This document shows positions 1 through 10,921 of a DNA stretch of 29,978 nt, in pieces. The stretch comes from Nemertoderma westbladi (Eukaryota; Xenacoelomorpha; Nemertodermatida; Nemertodermatidae). The first letter of the stretch is position 1. Each line of letters starts with the position of its first letter. The stretch spans positions 1 through 29,978 of the forward strand of contig JAUCBJ010004768.1 of the NCBI GenBank assembly GCA_032718475.1, in the 5' to 3' direction. A program made the position numbers and the translations under genes. Under the pieces are notes generated by a model. That model did not search any database. It had not been told where the DNA came from and was given only the letters and a program-made list of their open reading frames with translations.

Positions 1-96
1 ACCTCCAGACCTAGTTGTGGACGCTCTAATCAATTGAACCTGGTTGGCGCCGGGGGTTTTCTCCGTTTCAAGGTACCACAAGTCTTTGCAACAAAC
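1..96 (-). CDS. HCFC1: HCF exon 7 (partial; end of Kelch, start of Fn3 region)
   Basis: Begins [20 protein letters not shown] and then QLIRAS, continuing the last Kelch blade of exon 6 in phase 0. The acceptor is ATATTAAAG with a poor pyrimidine tract. The exon is still open at the window edge. Confidence 0.93.
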
Positions 97-3000
97 CTTT
101 AATATAGTTAGAGTTGTATGTTATCAGACCCAATTTAGTTATAACAACGGTCACAAACCCGTTTATATTGTTCCGTTTCCGGTTATAATTGTTCCACCAC
201 GCCTTCCTCTCCTATCCATCTCTACCAACACGTGAGACAGGGAGGAAACTTACCCAAATCCCATCTCGGCGAATTCGCCTCAATTTTAAATTATCAATTA
301 CGGGAAAGGAGCAGGTTATGGCACGGTACGTTATTTTAACCAAAAAACTGCATTGAAACTGCACATTGAGATGCTACGCTAGTTTAACAAAAACATTTTG
401 TCACCACCATGCAATCCACAATTGGCAAGCCAATGCAGCGTGCATTAAGAATGCTATGCCGGCTTGTCGACAAAGTTGCTCCGCCACAACTCCACTATCC
501 CCCATGACTTTGCGAGATTATCCGCATCTTCAAGGCCAGTGTCCTTTAGGAGGCGTCTCACGAAAGTCATGGGCTGTCCACATGCTTATTTTCTCCATGG
601 GGCTGCCAAAGCACAAGATTGTGCCTAGACTGGCTGGTCCTCACGGCTGTATCCATCTCTCCCTCTCTCTCTCTACCAATACGTACCTGATTGTTCCACG
701 CCTTCCTGTATCCATCTCTCTACCAATACGTACCTCATTGTTCCACACCTTCCTGTATCCAACGCCTTCCTGTATCCATCTCTCTCTCTCTACCAATACG
801 TACTGATTGTTCCACGCCTTCCTGTATCCATCTCTCTCTCTATCAATACGTTCCTGATTGTTCCACGCCTTCCTGTATCCATCTCTCTCTCTCTACCAAT
901 ACGTACCTGATTGTTCCACACCTTCCTGTATCCATCTCTCTCTACCAATACGTACCTGATTGTTCCACGCCTTCCTGTATCCATCTCTCTCTCTCTCTCT
1001 ATACCAATACGTACCTGATTGTTCCACGCCTTCCTGTATCCATCTCTCTACCAATACGTACCTCATTGTTCCACACCTTCCTGTATCCATCTATCTCTCT
1101 CTACCAATACGTACCTGATTGTTCCACACCTTCCTGTATCCATCTCTCTATCTCTACCAATACGTACCTGATTGTTCCAAGCCTTCCTGTATCCATCTCT
1201 CTCTCTACCAATACGTACCTGATTGTTCCACGCCTTCCTGTATCCATCTCTCTCTCTACCAATACGTACCTGATTGTTCCACGCCTTCCTGTATCCATCT
1301 CTCTCCACCAATACGTACCTGATTGTTCCACGCCTTCCTGTATCCATCTATCTCTCTCTACCAATACGTACCTGATTGTTCCACGCCTTCCTGTATCCAT
1401 CTCTCTATCTCTACCAATACGTACCTGATTGTTCCACGCCTTCCTGTATCCAGCTCTCTCTCTCTACCAATACGTACCTGATTGTTCCACGCCTTCCTGT
1501 ATCCATCTCTCTCTCTACCAATACGTACCTGATTGTTCCACGCCTTCCTGTATCCATCTCTCTATCTCTACCAATACGTACCTGATTGTTCCACGCCTTC
1601 CTGTATCCATCTCTCTCTCTCTACCAATACGTACCTGATTGTTCCACGCCTTCCTGTATCCATCTCTCTCTCTCTCTACCAATACGTACCTGATTGTTGC
1701 ACGCCTTCCTGTATCCACGCCTTCCTGTATCCATCTCTCTCTCTCTACCAATACGTACCCGATTGTTCCACGCCTTCCTGTATCTATCTCTCTCTCTCTA
1801 CCAATACGTACCCGATTGTTCCACGCCTTCCTGTATCCATCTCTCTCTCTCTCTACCAATACGTACCTGATTGTTCCACGCCTTCCTGTATCCATCTCTC
1901 TACCAATACGTACCTGATTGTTCCACGCCTTCCTGTATCCATCTCTCTCTCTCTACCAATACGTACCTGATTGTTCCACGCCTTCCTGTATCCATCTCTC
2001 CCGCTCCAAATATACAGACGGGAGTTGATAGAAACCGAACAATGACCGGCTCGCGCGCGGGGTAGAGAATCCTCGAACGACTGAAATACAAACACATTGT
2101 TTATTATTCATTAATTATTGGTTTGTCAATGTTTTATCATCGAATTGATTAGCATTAACCCTTTGGAAGGAAGGAAGTAGGGAAGGAAGGAGGAGGAAGC
2201 AAAGTAGGAAGGAAGGGAAATCAAGTAATATTAATATTTATATATTATGATTAATGTAAAAGGAACAGGAAAAGGAACAGGTTAATGTAGCAGTATTTTC
2301 TAACTGAAACAATAAACGATACTCAATCAAACTATATGGTGAGAGACGGTGTTTTCTAACCAAAACATCAAATGATACTTAATGGTTATGGTAGATACAG
2401 AAAATACACAAATCACGGGAAAAGGATATGTTTCAGTGGCGGTGTTTCCAAACCAAACAAAATGAACAATAGTCAATATAACTATGGTGATATCGTCGAT
2501 ACTTCCTTCTGCCCGTCTGAGCCGCGTTGTATATTATATTACACAATACAAATGTAATGACGAAAACATGATGCAGAAGTGACCCCCCCCCCCCCCCCCC
2601 CCCGGGCAGTATCATCCACTAGCAAATTGCTATTCGCTACTCTCCGAGTTCATATACGTTTCCTCCTCCCTCCTACCATAATTTCACGGGCAACCCTATC
2701 TATTATTTATATTACTTATAATGTGCTAGGTGGAGGGTGGAGGGTGTAAAATCTTCAATCTTGAAACAATAAACAACATTAACAATCCATTCTTCCTTGT
2801 TTCCTACCTCGAATCATTCCTACCTTCCTTCCTTTCCTTCATGCCGCCGCCCAACCTCATCCAACCGCTATCCATAATTCTCAGAGACAACATATATCAT
2901 ATCAGCAAAATGATCTCGTACAAAATGACCCCATGTCAAGTTTCCTGTACCGTTTGTGAAAGTAACTCACAATCTCTAAATTCTGCCAATGGTTGTCGAT

Positions 3001-6000
3001 GAGGAATGCGCTCCGAGATGGTAGTTTTTTTCCTCCGGGAATGTGAAATACAGGAAACATCACGTGGACCAAAAACAACCATTTTCCACTTAGTCACATG
3101 ACATGTATGAGTTCAAGTGTTCAACACCGAATGTATGATACAATTGTATACAGTCTGGCAATCCGTAAAATATATATATATTTTTTTTCTAATTAGTGCC
3201 TATTTAGTACAGAAACGCGTTTGAAATATTTTTTGTTTAGTGTCGAACATAATTCTGTATTGGATTGGGTAATATTGTAATGACAACATATGAGACAAGG
3301 GGTGGGTGGGGGGGGGGCGCAAATCCCATCTCAGCGAATTATTATCCCGTCTCAATGTTAAATTATTCATTTAGGGAAAGCAGCAGGTCGCATGAACTTG
3401 TTATTCTAACCAAAACAATAAACTAAAGTCAATAGAACATGTTACAGTTTTAGGAGTAATCAGCTGTTATTTGCGTCGAATTTCCCCTGGATGGGGATGG
3501 ACAATCTAACTAACAAATAATTCGATGGTGTTTTATCATAACCACTCAACACTCAAAATCCGAATTGTTCAGGGGAGCATTTTTCTACATTCTAACTCCC
3601 CTACGGTACCTAAGAGATAATTTTTGGTATCATAAGGTAGATAATAAATCTTTGATGCGGTAAAACACCACAATTAGGATTTTTAGTGACATTTAACCAA
3701 TTTATCGATGTTTTTTTAGGATTATAGTGGTTATGCAAAATTTTTTCACTTAAATTGTGATTTTTCATAACGACATATCTATTAATATGTTAGGCATACG
3801 AACAAAACAATCAGTGAAATCTGTCCGAGAGAGTCTTTTCATGAACTGCTAACTATCTGTCCTCCTATCCATCACTTTCGGCTCCATAAAACCTGGACTT
3901 CATGACCAATACAGTGCATTGTTTGAACAAACACAATTACAGGTATTCAATTAAATGTCAATTAAAAATGTAAAATATTTATTTACTCTGAAATCTGAAA
4001 AATCAGTCATGTAAAGAAGTACTTGCAGTAGTTACAATTCGAATTTCCCGCCCATTGATAGTATATTGAGTCTGTAAGGGACGAATTTCAATCACCATCT
4101 CCTTATCTGTAATGATGGGCTATGGGTTTAAGTGGTTATGAAAAAAAAGGCCGTTTCCCTTGACTTAATGTAAAATTGGCATTTGAGTGGTTATGCAATT
4201 TTCTGAAATGCGCTGTAACTCAAGCACACGCAACAACTCTAGGCTCTAATACTTTAATAGAAGATTCGTAGAAGTCTAAATATGCCAAAAAAACACCAAA
4301 ACTCTATTTTGACAAAAATGACATTTGAGTCGTTATGATAAAACACCATCGAAATATTACTTATATTTCTGTACAAATTAAAATTAATGCAAAAAATATT
4401 AATTATTTTTTATAAAATAAATGATTCCACCGGTGGAGCGATTGTTTACTAACTGACCTCCATAGACAGCGCCTCCCACTTCCGGTCGCCGATGCTCAAA
4501 CAGGCCAGATTGTTTGTGCACTTCCATTCCTTCTCGTGGCTGGCCACCTTAATGTCATCCATAACCAGGGGGACCCACCCGCCGAATATAAACATACGAT
4601 TGTTTATGGAGGCGGAGGAATGTAAACTCCGTGGTAGCGGTGGGGTCCCGTCAATCTCGGGTTTAGTCCAAGTCGAACTGTCTGTTAAATAAAAATATAA
4701 ATGAACCGCTACCTTTTTAACTTCCTGGGCACTTTCTGGAAGGAGTCCGAATTTTGTGACATTATGTGGGATGTTTTCATCTCCGTTACCTCAAAATAAT
4801 AGCAACTTTATAATTAAAAAAATGTTTAAATGTGAAATTTTGCCTGTTTGTGTTTATTTTCATTTTGTGGGAAATAAATATTTGCTTTTATTTAAGGCGT
4901 TTTTTTTTTACAATTTTTTATGCACGAACAAACCCACTAATCATACGATTAATGTTTGCAAATGTGAAACTAACCGACGTCGTATATCCAGAGGTCGCCC
5001 AGACGACAGCCACTCATCCCGCCGTACACAATAATCCGCGGGTTGAGCGCCACGCCGTCCGAGTAGTGAACCACTGCGGTGTGGGACTCCCGCGGGGAGG
5101 GCGATGTCCCGTACGTGATCGGTTTCTCCCAGGAAACCGCCCCGCTAACCGGTTTCAGTTCGAGAACGTACAGGTCGTGGAGGTATCTACGGGTGGGAGT
5201 GAAATAAAGTTAATTATACACCGGGCGAGAGTGAAATAAAGTTAATTATCGACCGGGCGAGAGTGAAATAAAGTTAATTATCGACGGGGCGAGAGTGAAA
5301 TAAAGTTAATTATCGACGGGGCGAGAGTGAAATAAAGTTAATTATCGATCGGGCGAGAGTGAAATAAAGTTAATTATCGACAGGGCGAGAGTGAAATAAA
5401 GTTAATTATCGACAGGGCGAGAGTGAAATAAAGTTAATTATCGACCGGGCGAGAGTGAAATAAAGTTAATTATCGACCGGGCGAGAGTGAAATAAAGTTA
5501 ATTATCGACAGGGCGAGAGTGAAATAAAGTTAATTATCGACCAGGCGAGAGTGAAATAAAGTTAATTATCGATCGGTCGTGAGAGAAATAAAGTTAATTA
5601 TCGACCGGGCAAGAGTGAAATAAAGTTAATTATCGACCGGGCGAGAGTGAAATAAAGTTAATTATCGACCGGGCGAGAGTGAAATAAAGTTAATTATCGA
5701 CAGGGCGAGAGTGAAATAAAGTTAATTATCGATCGGTCGTGAGAGAAATAAAGTTAATTATCGACCGGGCAAGAGTGAAATAAAGTTAATTATCGACCGG
5801 GCGAGAGTGAAATAAAGTTAATTATCGACCGGGCGAGAGTGAAATAAAGTTAATTATCGATCGGTCGTGAGAGAAATAAAGTTAATTATCGCCCGGGCAA
5901 GAGTGAAATAAAGTTAATTATCGACCGGGCGAGAGTGAAATAAAGTTAATTATCGACCGGGCGAGAGTGAAATAAAGTTAATTATCGACAGGGCGAGAGT

Positions 6001-6676
6001 GAAATAAAGTTAATTATCGATCGGTCGTGAGAGAAATAAAGTTAATTATCGACCGGGCGAGAGTGAAATAAAGTTAATTATCGATCGGTCGTGAGAGAAA
6101 TAAAGTTAATTATCGACCGGGCGAGAGTGAAATAAAGTTAATTATCGACCAAGCGAGAGTGAAATAAAGTTAATTATCGACCGGGCGAGAGTGAAATAAA
6201 GTTAATTATCGATCGGTCGTGAGAGAAATAAAGTTAATTATCGACCGGGCGAGAGTGAAATAAAGTTAATTATCGACAGGGCGAGAGTAAAATAAAGTTA
6301 ATTATCTACAAGTAGAGAGTTAAATAAAGTAATTATCTACCAGTAGATAGTGAAATAAAGTAAACTATCTTTAGGGGTAAGTGAAATATAGTTAATTTTC
6401 TTCCAGGTAGAGAGAGTGGCGTAAAGTAAATTAACTACCAGTAAAGAGTAAAATAATCTTAATTATCTACTAAAAGAAAGTTGAAGTGAAATATCTAATA
6501 TCTGCCACGTAAAAGTGAAATGAAGGTACCAGGAGAGAGTGCAATAAAGTTAATTATCTAACAGAAGATAGTGAAATAAAGATAATTATCTACTGTTCTG
6601 TTATCAACCCTGTTGTAAACTGTAACAAGTTGTAAGTCCCATAGCATAGCGGATAGCATGAATGCTGGTGGGGCGA

Positions 6677-6708
<32 letters not shown>

Positions 6709-8217
6709 TTGTGCTAGGGCTAGCCTCATGTGTATTATATGAACAACTGTTGGTTGTTAGACCGCTATTAAACGTAATTTGGACCTGATCTCCGTTACTT
6801 ACCTGGGTATGTTACTCTTCGGATCGTCACTGTCATTGGCCAATCCCCCGAACAAGAAGACCCGCTGGCCAACCAGCGTGAAGCTGTGTCCCAGTCTGGG
6901 GCAGGGGTAGGGCCCGTTCTGCGGCCCCTTCGGCTTCAGCCGTCGCCACTCCCACCGACTCGCCTGCAGTTCGTACAGTTCGTTGGAATACTTCCCGTAC
7001 TCTATCATACCTGGGTGGGGAAATATAACGCCATAGTTGACGATTATATATGTTTGAATAATTCCTTAACTCTAGGACATGAAGTGTACCTAATTAAATT
7101 AACCCCCACTCTACTAATCTGTACATGACAGGCTGACAGGCAGTGATTTGGTGTTACAAAATTAAGATAAATAAAATAACCGTAAAACTATAGGCCTATA
7201 GCAGGTACTGTAGAAGTGACCCTTGACAGCTGGATATAATGGTCATTGCAGCATTGAGATAAATTTCAAACTTACCTCCAAATATAAGGAGTCGCGTCCC
7301 GTCGCATACGAATCCAAAGGCGGCGCATCCTGGGGGAATGTCGCCCTTTACAGCTGGGACGAACCATTGATTGGTGGCTGAAATAAATTCAATACAATTA
7401 TAAAGATTCGCCTGTTAAAAATTTTCAAATATACAAATGTTGGCAGGTTGGCGGAATTGATTAAACTGAATTTCCAACAACCAACCACCAACAGTGAACA
7501 GATCAAACCACAGCATTAGCAATAGGCTGATAGGATAGCCAATAGGCCTACCGGTACTGCAATAGGCCCTACCTAGTATCTGTACGAACAACTTTTAAGC
7601 CAAAACAATACAATTGACTGATTGACGTCAGTGGTTGACCGGAAAGCTATGGATGATGGAGAAATTGTACTGTTGTAGGCCAACAGGCAGACAGAGACAG
7701 GTAAGCTCAATTTTTTAGTCTTTCCTTTCCCAGTTCTATTTCCTTGACTAATTCCCAAATCAGTTTCTAATTAACAAAACAAGATTAACAAAATTTAAAG
7801 TACCGGCTGACCGGTATAAATCAATATCATAATTACGAATTATCAATTAAATAGGCCTAGCCCTAAGTGCTAGGTCACTATGAAAGTATAATACAGTTAT
7901 ACGTCTCACTGGAGCCTAGGCTACGCTACACTACAGCACTACTGCACTACAACAGTAGTAGGCCTACAAATCACGAAATCAGATAACTGGACTGCTGGAC
8001 CAGAGAAACGCACGGAAAGGGATGACCGGTACGGCGGTACGGTCTGATGGTACGCACCTGTATTAAAAACGTGAAGTTCATCAACAATTCCTTCGTTTCC
8101 GCCACCGAAAACTACCATCAATTCTTTAATAGCAACCGCTCGATGACCATGCCGTGGTCGTGGACAAGGTCCTGTTGTGTTGACAACCTTTCTCCACTTG
8201 AATGTGGGGGCCGCCAT
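1..8217 (-). CDS. HCFC1: Host cell factor (HCF-1-like), N-terminal Kelch propeller, 3' part outside window
   Basis: Seven minus-strand exons join in frame: 8217-8058, 7377-7276, 7010-6803, 5186-4975, 4681-4458, 2080-1967 and 96-1 (1116 nt, 372 codons, open at the left edge). The Met at 8217 starts [12 protein letters not shown]; the next in-frame upstream candidate is only a TTG. Kelch blades are visible in order: [45 protein letters not shown] followed by [35 protein letters not shown], and [15 protein letters not shown] followed by [10 protein letters not shown]. This matches the HCF family almost residue for residue, including the run leading into the fibronectin-III region. HCF proteins are nuclear scaffolds: the propeller binds partners carrying a short (D/E)HxY motif and recruits chromatin-modifying complexes to promoters. 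Every exon join conserves phase and every intron is GT-AG. The oddity is in the introns: introns 3 and 6 carry minisatellites derived from splice-site sequence. Identification is secure; whether it is nearer HCFC1 or HCFC2 cannot be told here. Confidence 0.97.
186..232 (-). repeat. Outlying degenerate unit of the exon 6 minisatellite
   Basis: The plus strand reads ATTGTTCCACCACGCCTTCC then TATCCATCTCTACCAACACG, clearly the same unit with small indels. It lies about 400 bp from the main array, next to exon 7, separated from the array by a dispersed-repeat copy and other sequence. Confidence 0.7.
233..350 (+). repeat. Dispersed repeat family, copy A
   Basis: Starts TGAGACAGGG, then CAAATCCCATCTCGGCGAATT, then GGGAAAGGAGCAGGTTA, ending GTTATTTTAACCAAAA. 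Lies in HCF intron 6. Confidence 0.65.
640..2001 (-). repeat. Minisatellite in HCF intron 6 made of exon-end plus 5' splice site
   Basis: About 25 direct units averaging about 53 bp, counting the real exon end at 1967 as one. Read on the minus strand, each unit is a GA-rich tract, then ATGGATACAGGAAGGCGTGG, then AACAATCAG, then GTACGTATTGGTAG. The first two parts are the last codons of HCF exon 6 ([10 protein letters not shown]) and GTACGT is its donor. Length varies mainly in the (GA)n part. A few units have lost or changed the donor, for example near 846 (GAACGT) and 1757 (CGG|GTACGT context). Apparent ORFs on both strands are repeat artefacts. Confidence 0.95.
1967..2080 (-). CDS. HCFC1: HCF exon 6, whose 3' end seeds a minisatellite
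   Basis: 114 nt (38 codons) encoding [37 protein letters not shown]. The acceptor is TTTGTATTTCAG and the donor CAG|GTACGT. Immediately past the donor the intron repeats the last 11 or so codons of this exon together with the donor, again and again. This copy is the real exon end because only it is continuous with unique coding sequence. Confidence 0.95.
2164..2222 (+). repeat. GGAA-rich purine tract
   Basis: Imperfect GGAAG/GAAGG microsatellite in HCF intron 5, entirely purine over most of its length. Confidence 0.8.
2255..2500 (+). repeat. Three tandem diverged pieces of a dispersed repeat family
   Basis: Three successive segments share the order GGAACAGGTTA-like, TTTTCTAACCAAAACA-like, AATATAACTATGGTG-like. 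The same middle motif ends the copies at 3291, 20593 and 16321. Confidence 0.55.
2583..2603 (+). repeat. Poly-C tract (21 C)
   Basis: Uninterrupted run in HCF intron 5. Confidence 0.95.
3291..3440 (+). repeat. Dispersed repeat family, copy B
   Basis: TGAGACAAGGGG, a G-rich tract, CAAATCCCATCTCAGCGAATT, GTCTCAATGTTAAATTA, AGGGAAAGCAGCAGGT, then GTTATTCTAACCAAAACAAT. Lies in HCF intron 5. Confidence 0.7.
3524..4350. mobile_element. Non-autonomous inverted-repeat DNA element (MITE-like) in HCF intron 5
   Basis: The left end CGATGGTGTTTTATCATAAC (3524) reappears inverted at the right end, where the plus strand reads GTTATGATAAAACACCATCG (about 4331-4350), followed outward by similar A/T sequence. 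Related inner motifs GTGGTTATGCAAAATTTT and GAGTGGTTATGCAATTTT lie near 3728 and 4186. No coding sequence is seen inside. No convincing target-site duplication was found, so the superfamily is not assigned. Confidence 0.65.
4458..4681 (-). CDS. HCFC1: HCF exon 5
   Basis: 224 nt encoding [36 protein letters not shown] and [11 protein letters not shown]. The acceptor is TTTAACAG and the donor ATGGAG|GTCAGT. It ends in phase 0, matching exon 6. Confidence 0.95.
4975..5186 (-). CDS. HCFC1: HCF exon 4
   Basis: 212 nt encoding [28 protein letters not shown] and [20 protein letters not shown]. The acceptor is ACCCGTAG|ATA; the donor is GTCG|GTTAGT, chosen because it rebuilds IYDVDSSTW with exon 5. 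The 32-bp minisatellite runs right up to this acceptor. Confidence 0.95.
5191..6592 (-). repeat. 32-bp minisatellite in HCF intron 3 abutting the exon 4 acceptor
   Basis: About 34 near-perfect 32-bp units (5200-6310) followed by degenerate ones to about 6592. Read on the minus strand, each unit contains ATAATTAACTTTATTTCACT and then a C-rich stretch. The real exon 4 3' splice site has the same ATAATTAACTTTATTTCACT followed by CCCACCCGTAG. A variant unit (GATCGGTCGTGAG on the plus strand) recurs at 5572, 5732, 5860, 6020, 6084 and 6212, always in 32-bp register, which implies block duplication of several units. Confidence 0.93.
6679..6707 (+). repeat. Poly-G tract (29 G)
   Basis: Uninterrupted run in HCF intron 3, just before the exon 3 donor side. 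The transcribed pre-mRNA would carry it as poly-C. Confidence 0.95.
6803..7010 (-). CDS. HCFC1: HCF exon 3
   Basis: 208 nt encoding [18 protein letters not shown] through [13 protein letters not shown]. The acceptor is CCCACCCAG and the donor CCCAG|GTAAGT. Intron 3 downstream carries a poly-G tract and the 32-bp minisatellite. Confidence 0.97.
7276..7377 (-). CDS. HCFC1: HCF exon 2
   Basis: 102 nt encoding [17 protein letters not shown] and [12 protein letters not shown] (the first and last codons are split across introns). The acceptor is TTTATTTCAG and the donor GAG|GTAAGT. It is too short for simple ORF finding and was recovered by family match and phase. Confidence 0.96.
8058..8217 (-). 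CDS. HCFC1: HCF exon 1 (start codon, first Kelch blade)
   Basis: Residues 1-53 plus one base. It contains the family signature [18 protein letters not shown] and the first FGGG blade. The donor is ACAG|GTGCGT. The ATG context is AAAATGGCGG, and no intron is needed upstream of the start. Confidence 0.96.
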
Positions 8218-8450
8218 TTTGAAATTTGCAACAGCAATCAATGAACATTCACTAGCCTGCTCCTGCAACCTTTCTTCATAGGCACGCCGTGTAGCTTACA
8301 GCCTAGCTGGTGAATCGTCATTGAATCGCATATTATCTTAGATTTTACCCATAATGCATTTCGGTAAAGCTTGCTAATCATAAGAAGGAGCCAATCAGTA
8401 GAATTTACGACAGCCATGTGTTCAGTAATGGTCCAATCGCAGAGCAGTGG
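8218..8450 (-). promoter_or_regulatory. Probable HCF promoter region
   Basis: Upstream of the HCF start are two CCAAT pentamers on the plus strand (near 8391 and 8432), which read as inverted CCAAT boxes for the minus-strand gene, about 175-220 bp from the ATG. No TATA box is obvious. The transcription start is not determinable from sequence alone. Confidence 0.3.
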
Positions 8451-10921
8451 AATTTGAATCAACAGCCAACTACAAAACAACAGAACACAGAACAAAACTG
8501 TACTGTAAGGTACAGTGTATAATTATATATTTTGTTTAGAGATACATTGTGTAGCCCACGCCTACGGCCTACATGTAGGCCAACATAATGAAATATATTG
8601 TAAATTGACACCGCTGTGCGTGTCTTGTATTCAACCTTGGCTTCTATCAAAATAACAGGAACAAACTGCACGCAGAGAGGAGCTTCTCCACGGTTTATTA
8701 GTTGTGTGGCATTCCTTTTGAAATTACAGTAAAACGGGAGCAGTTCCACTCTGACGCGAGGAGGAGTGGCGAGTTGGGCTCGTCGTCCCATAAACTATGT
8801 ACAGTACAATGAATATATCGCCGACTTAATGTCAATGATAATGATATGAATAGCAATTCAATGTCAATGATGTACTTACTATGTATATAATGATATCCTA
8901 TACTCTTGATTTTGGATTTTTGTCTGGTAAGTGTTCTAAAACATTAGTAGATATTATTTATTAATATCTAGCAAGTTTACACTATATAATTTATATAATT
9001 ACTTACTACAATAGAATTACTAGCTAACACAAAATCAAAATTACTAGCTACCCTCTTACATTCAGAGGTTAAATATAAACCTCTTGATACTGTAAAAGCC
9101 ATTTTCATGTGAAAAAATTGGTCAAAAAGTGGCTACCCAATACCTAAAAATTTGAGACACTTAGAAAATTTACTTTTTGACTTTTAGTGTCCCAGAAGGT
9201 TTTCTACACACAAAGTGGCGCATAGTAGGCCAGTTCAAATATCGGATTCGGATTTGGATTGAGATTCGGTTCTGAGGTATCAATAATACATACTGTAATA
9301 TACTAGAACGCCATCAAGATGGCTTTAAACGAACCTGTCTTAAATAGACTCCAAGAAACAGATGGGATTGGAAGTTGCAAACCAAGAATGACTTGCATCA
9401 ACCAAAAAACTGCACATGTAATACACATTCGCCTAGGCAAACAAATCATAATCACAATTACTGCGATGTGTGAAATATTATCATTATCCGCAACCTGGGT
9501 AACGGCCCCAAAAAGCAGTGTATCTGCATTATATACAGCAGTTCTCCGGTTTTGTTAGTTTAATCGACAGCTGTTGTAAACGTCTCAGATATACAAAACC
9601 TACTAAGCCTTTGCATTACAATTGAGCTTAGCCTGAGTTGATGACAGTATTATAACGATGACAATAGGCCCTATAGATATATACGATATATAAATGATGT
9701 ACTGCTTGACATTAGACTAACTGACTGAATACAGATAGAACAATAATTAACGATACAATTAATATACGTAACTCCAATTGTGTGTGCTAATTCGGTATGT
9801 GTCACCCAATTGGGAAATTTTACAAACTCACCTATAATATATATATAATATATATACATATATATGGATAACATGTCCCTGACAAGCCTTCACTTTTGCG
9901 TCATGTTCGAAATTGCTACAGTATAACACTAAATTACACAACATTACATTATCAACTACAATGGAATTCCAATATTAACTACTGAATATTATCTACCGAT
10001 TTGTTTTTGTTTCATCAAATTTCGCCCAATAGAAAAAAATATATATTTTGAAGTCTACTTCAGTACTCAGAAATGCAGGAAAAACGAAAAAAATTACGAA
10101 AAAAATTCCAGTAGCCGACAAATATTATCCGCAGTACATGCCGGGTGGAACTGGGTTTGACAATTCGCGGTAATTTACGAGATTTTACAGTGACTCGTTT
10201 GTTTATTGAGATTCGCATTTTATGACGTACAGTAGACCCTGCGCAGGATCCCGTTTGTCGTAGAGAGATCTGGTAGCTTCTGCAGTAAGAATCTAACAGG
10301 GACTGCCATTGCTGCACAGTGTATTGGTAGGTAGTTCTCCACATCTACCACCAATAGCAGGTTGTATTTCCACCCCACCTACTGTATATTATATTAGTCA
10401 AAGTAGTCAAACGTAGACCACGACAACAATGAATTGGAAAAGAGGATTCGTTTCACCAAAATGGTTCTCCATCTGTTGTTGACACCAACGTTGTGGAACC
10501 ATCATATGATATTTTGATTGGATTTTATCTCATGAAATTATATTTACTTTAATCTTTGATGGATATATATATATAGAATTAATTAGCAAATTAATAAAAC
10601 AAATAAATATATATTAAAATTATTGCACAACGTATTTATTATTAAAACGATTTTATCTAATCGGGGATCCCTTAGGCCTCAATGAGGGAGGCAGAGTCAA
10701 AGGTCTTGAAGAAGTCCACAAATATTATATAATCAAGTTAATAAAGATTATTTTATTGTATTAATTAATACATTATAATTACACTGTACTGTGTGCTAAT
10801 AAATGTTGCAGCTCGTCCTTCTCTACTACATGTATGTATACAGTATAATATCAAAGCTAATTGCAGAAGTGTTGAATTAATTAATTATGTCTACCAATAA
10901 CAAGATTAGTATCTCCTAACA
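8451..10921. other. Intergenic stretch without recognisable gene
   Basis: AT-rich sequence between the HCF promoter and the four-repeat gene. ORFs here are short and show no family likeness. The segment 9020-9060 carries ACTAGCTA motifs in a context (CAAAATTACTAGCTA) that recurs inverted near 25600, so it may be remnant repeat. TA microsatellites lie near 9835-9866 and 10565. Confidence 0.6.

Noticed and set aside
691-1970. Plus-strand ORFs with the cycle [17 protein letters not shown]
   Set aside because: Translation artefact of the minisatellite on the strand opposite to HCF; unit length varies and frames are interchangeable.
1853-2095. HCF exon 6 reading on through the donor as an 80-residue ORF
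   Set aside because: The conserved Kelch sequence ends at the GTACGT donor and resumes in exon 7 ([10 protein letters not shown]) in phase; the extra residues are array translation.
5200-6590. CRISPR-like array
   Set aside because: Units are contiguous 32-bp repeats without unique spacers, in an animal intron.
8238-8791. Minus-strand ORFs of 85 and 110 codons upstream of HCF
   Set aside because: No family likeness or coding bias; they lie in the probable promoter and 5' region.
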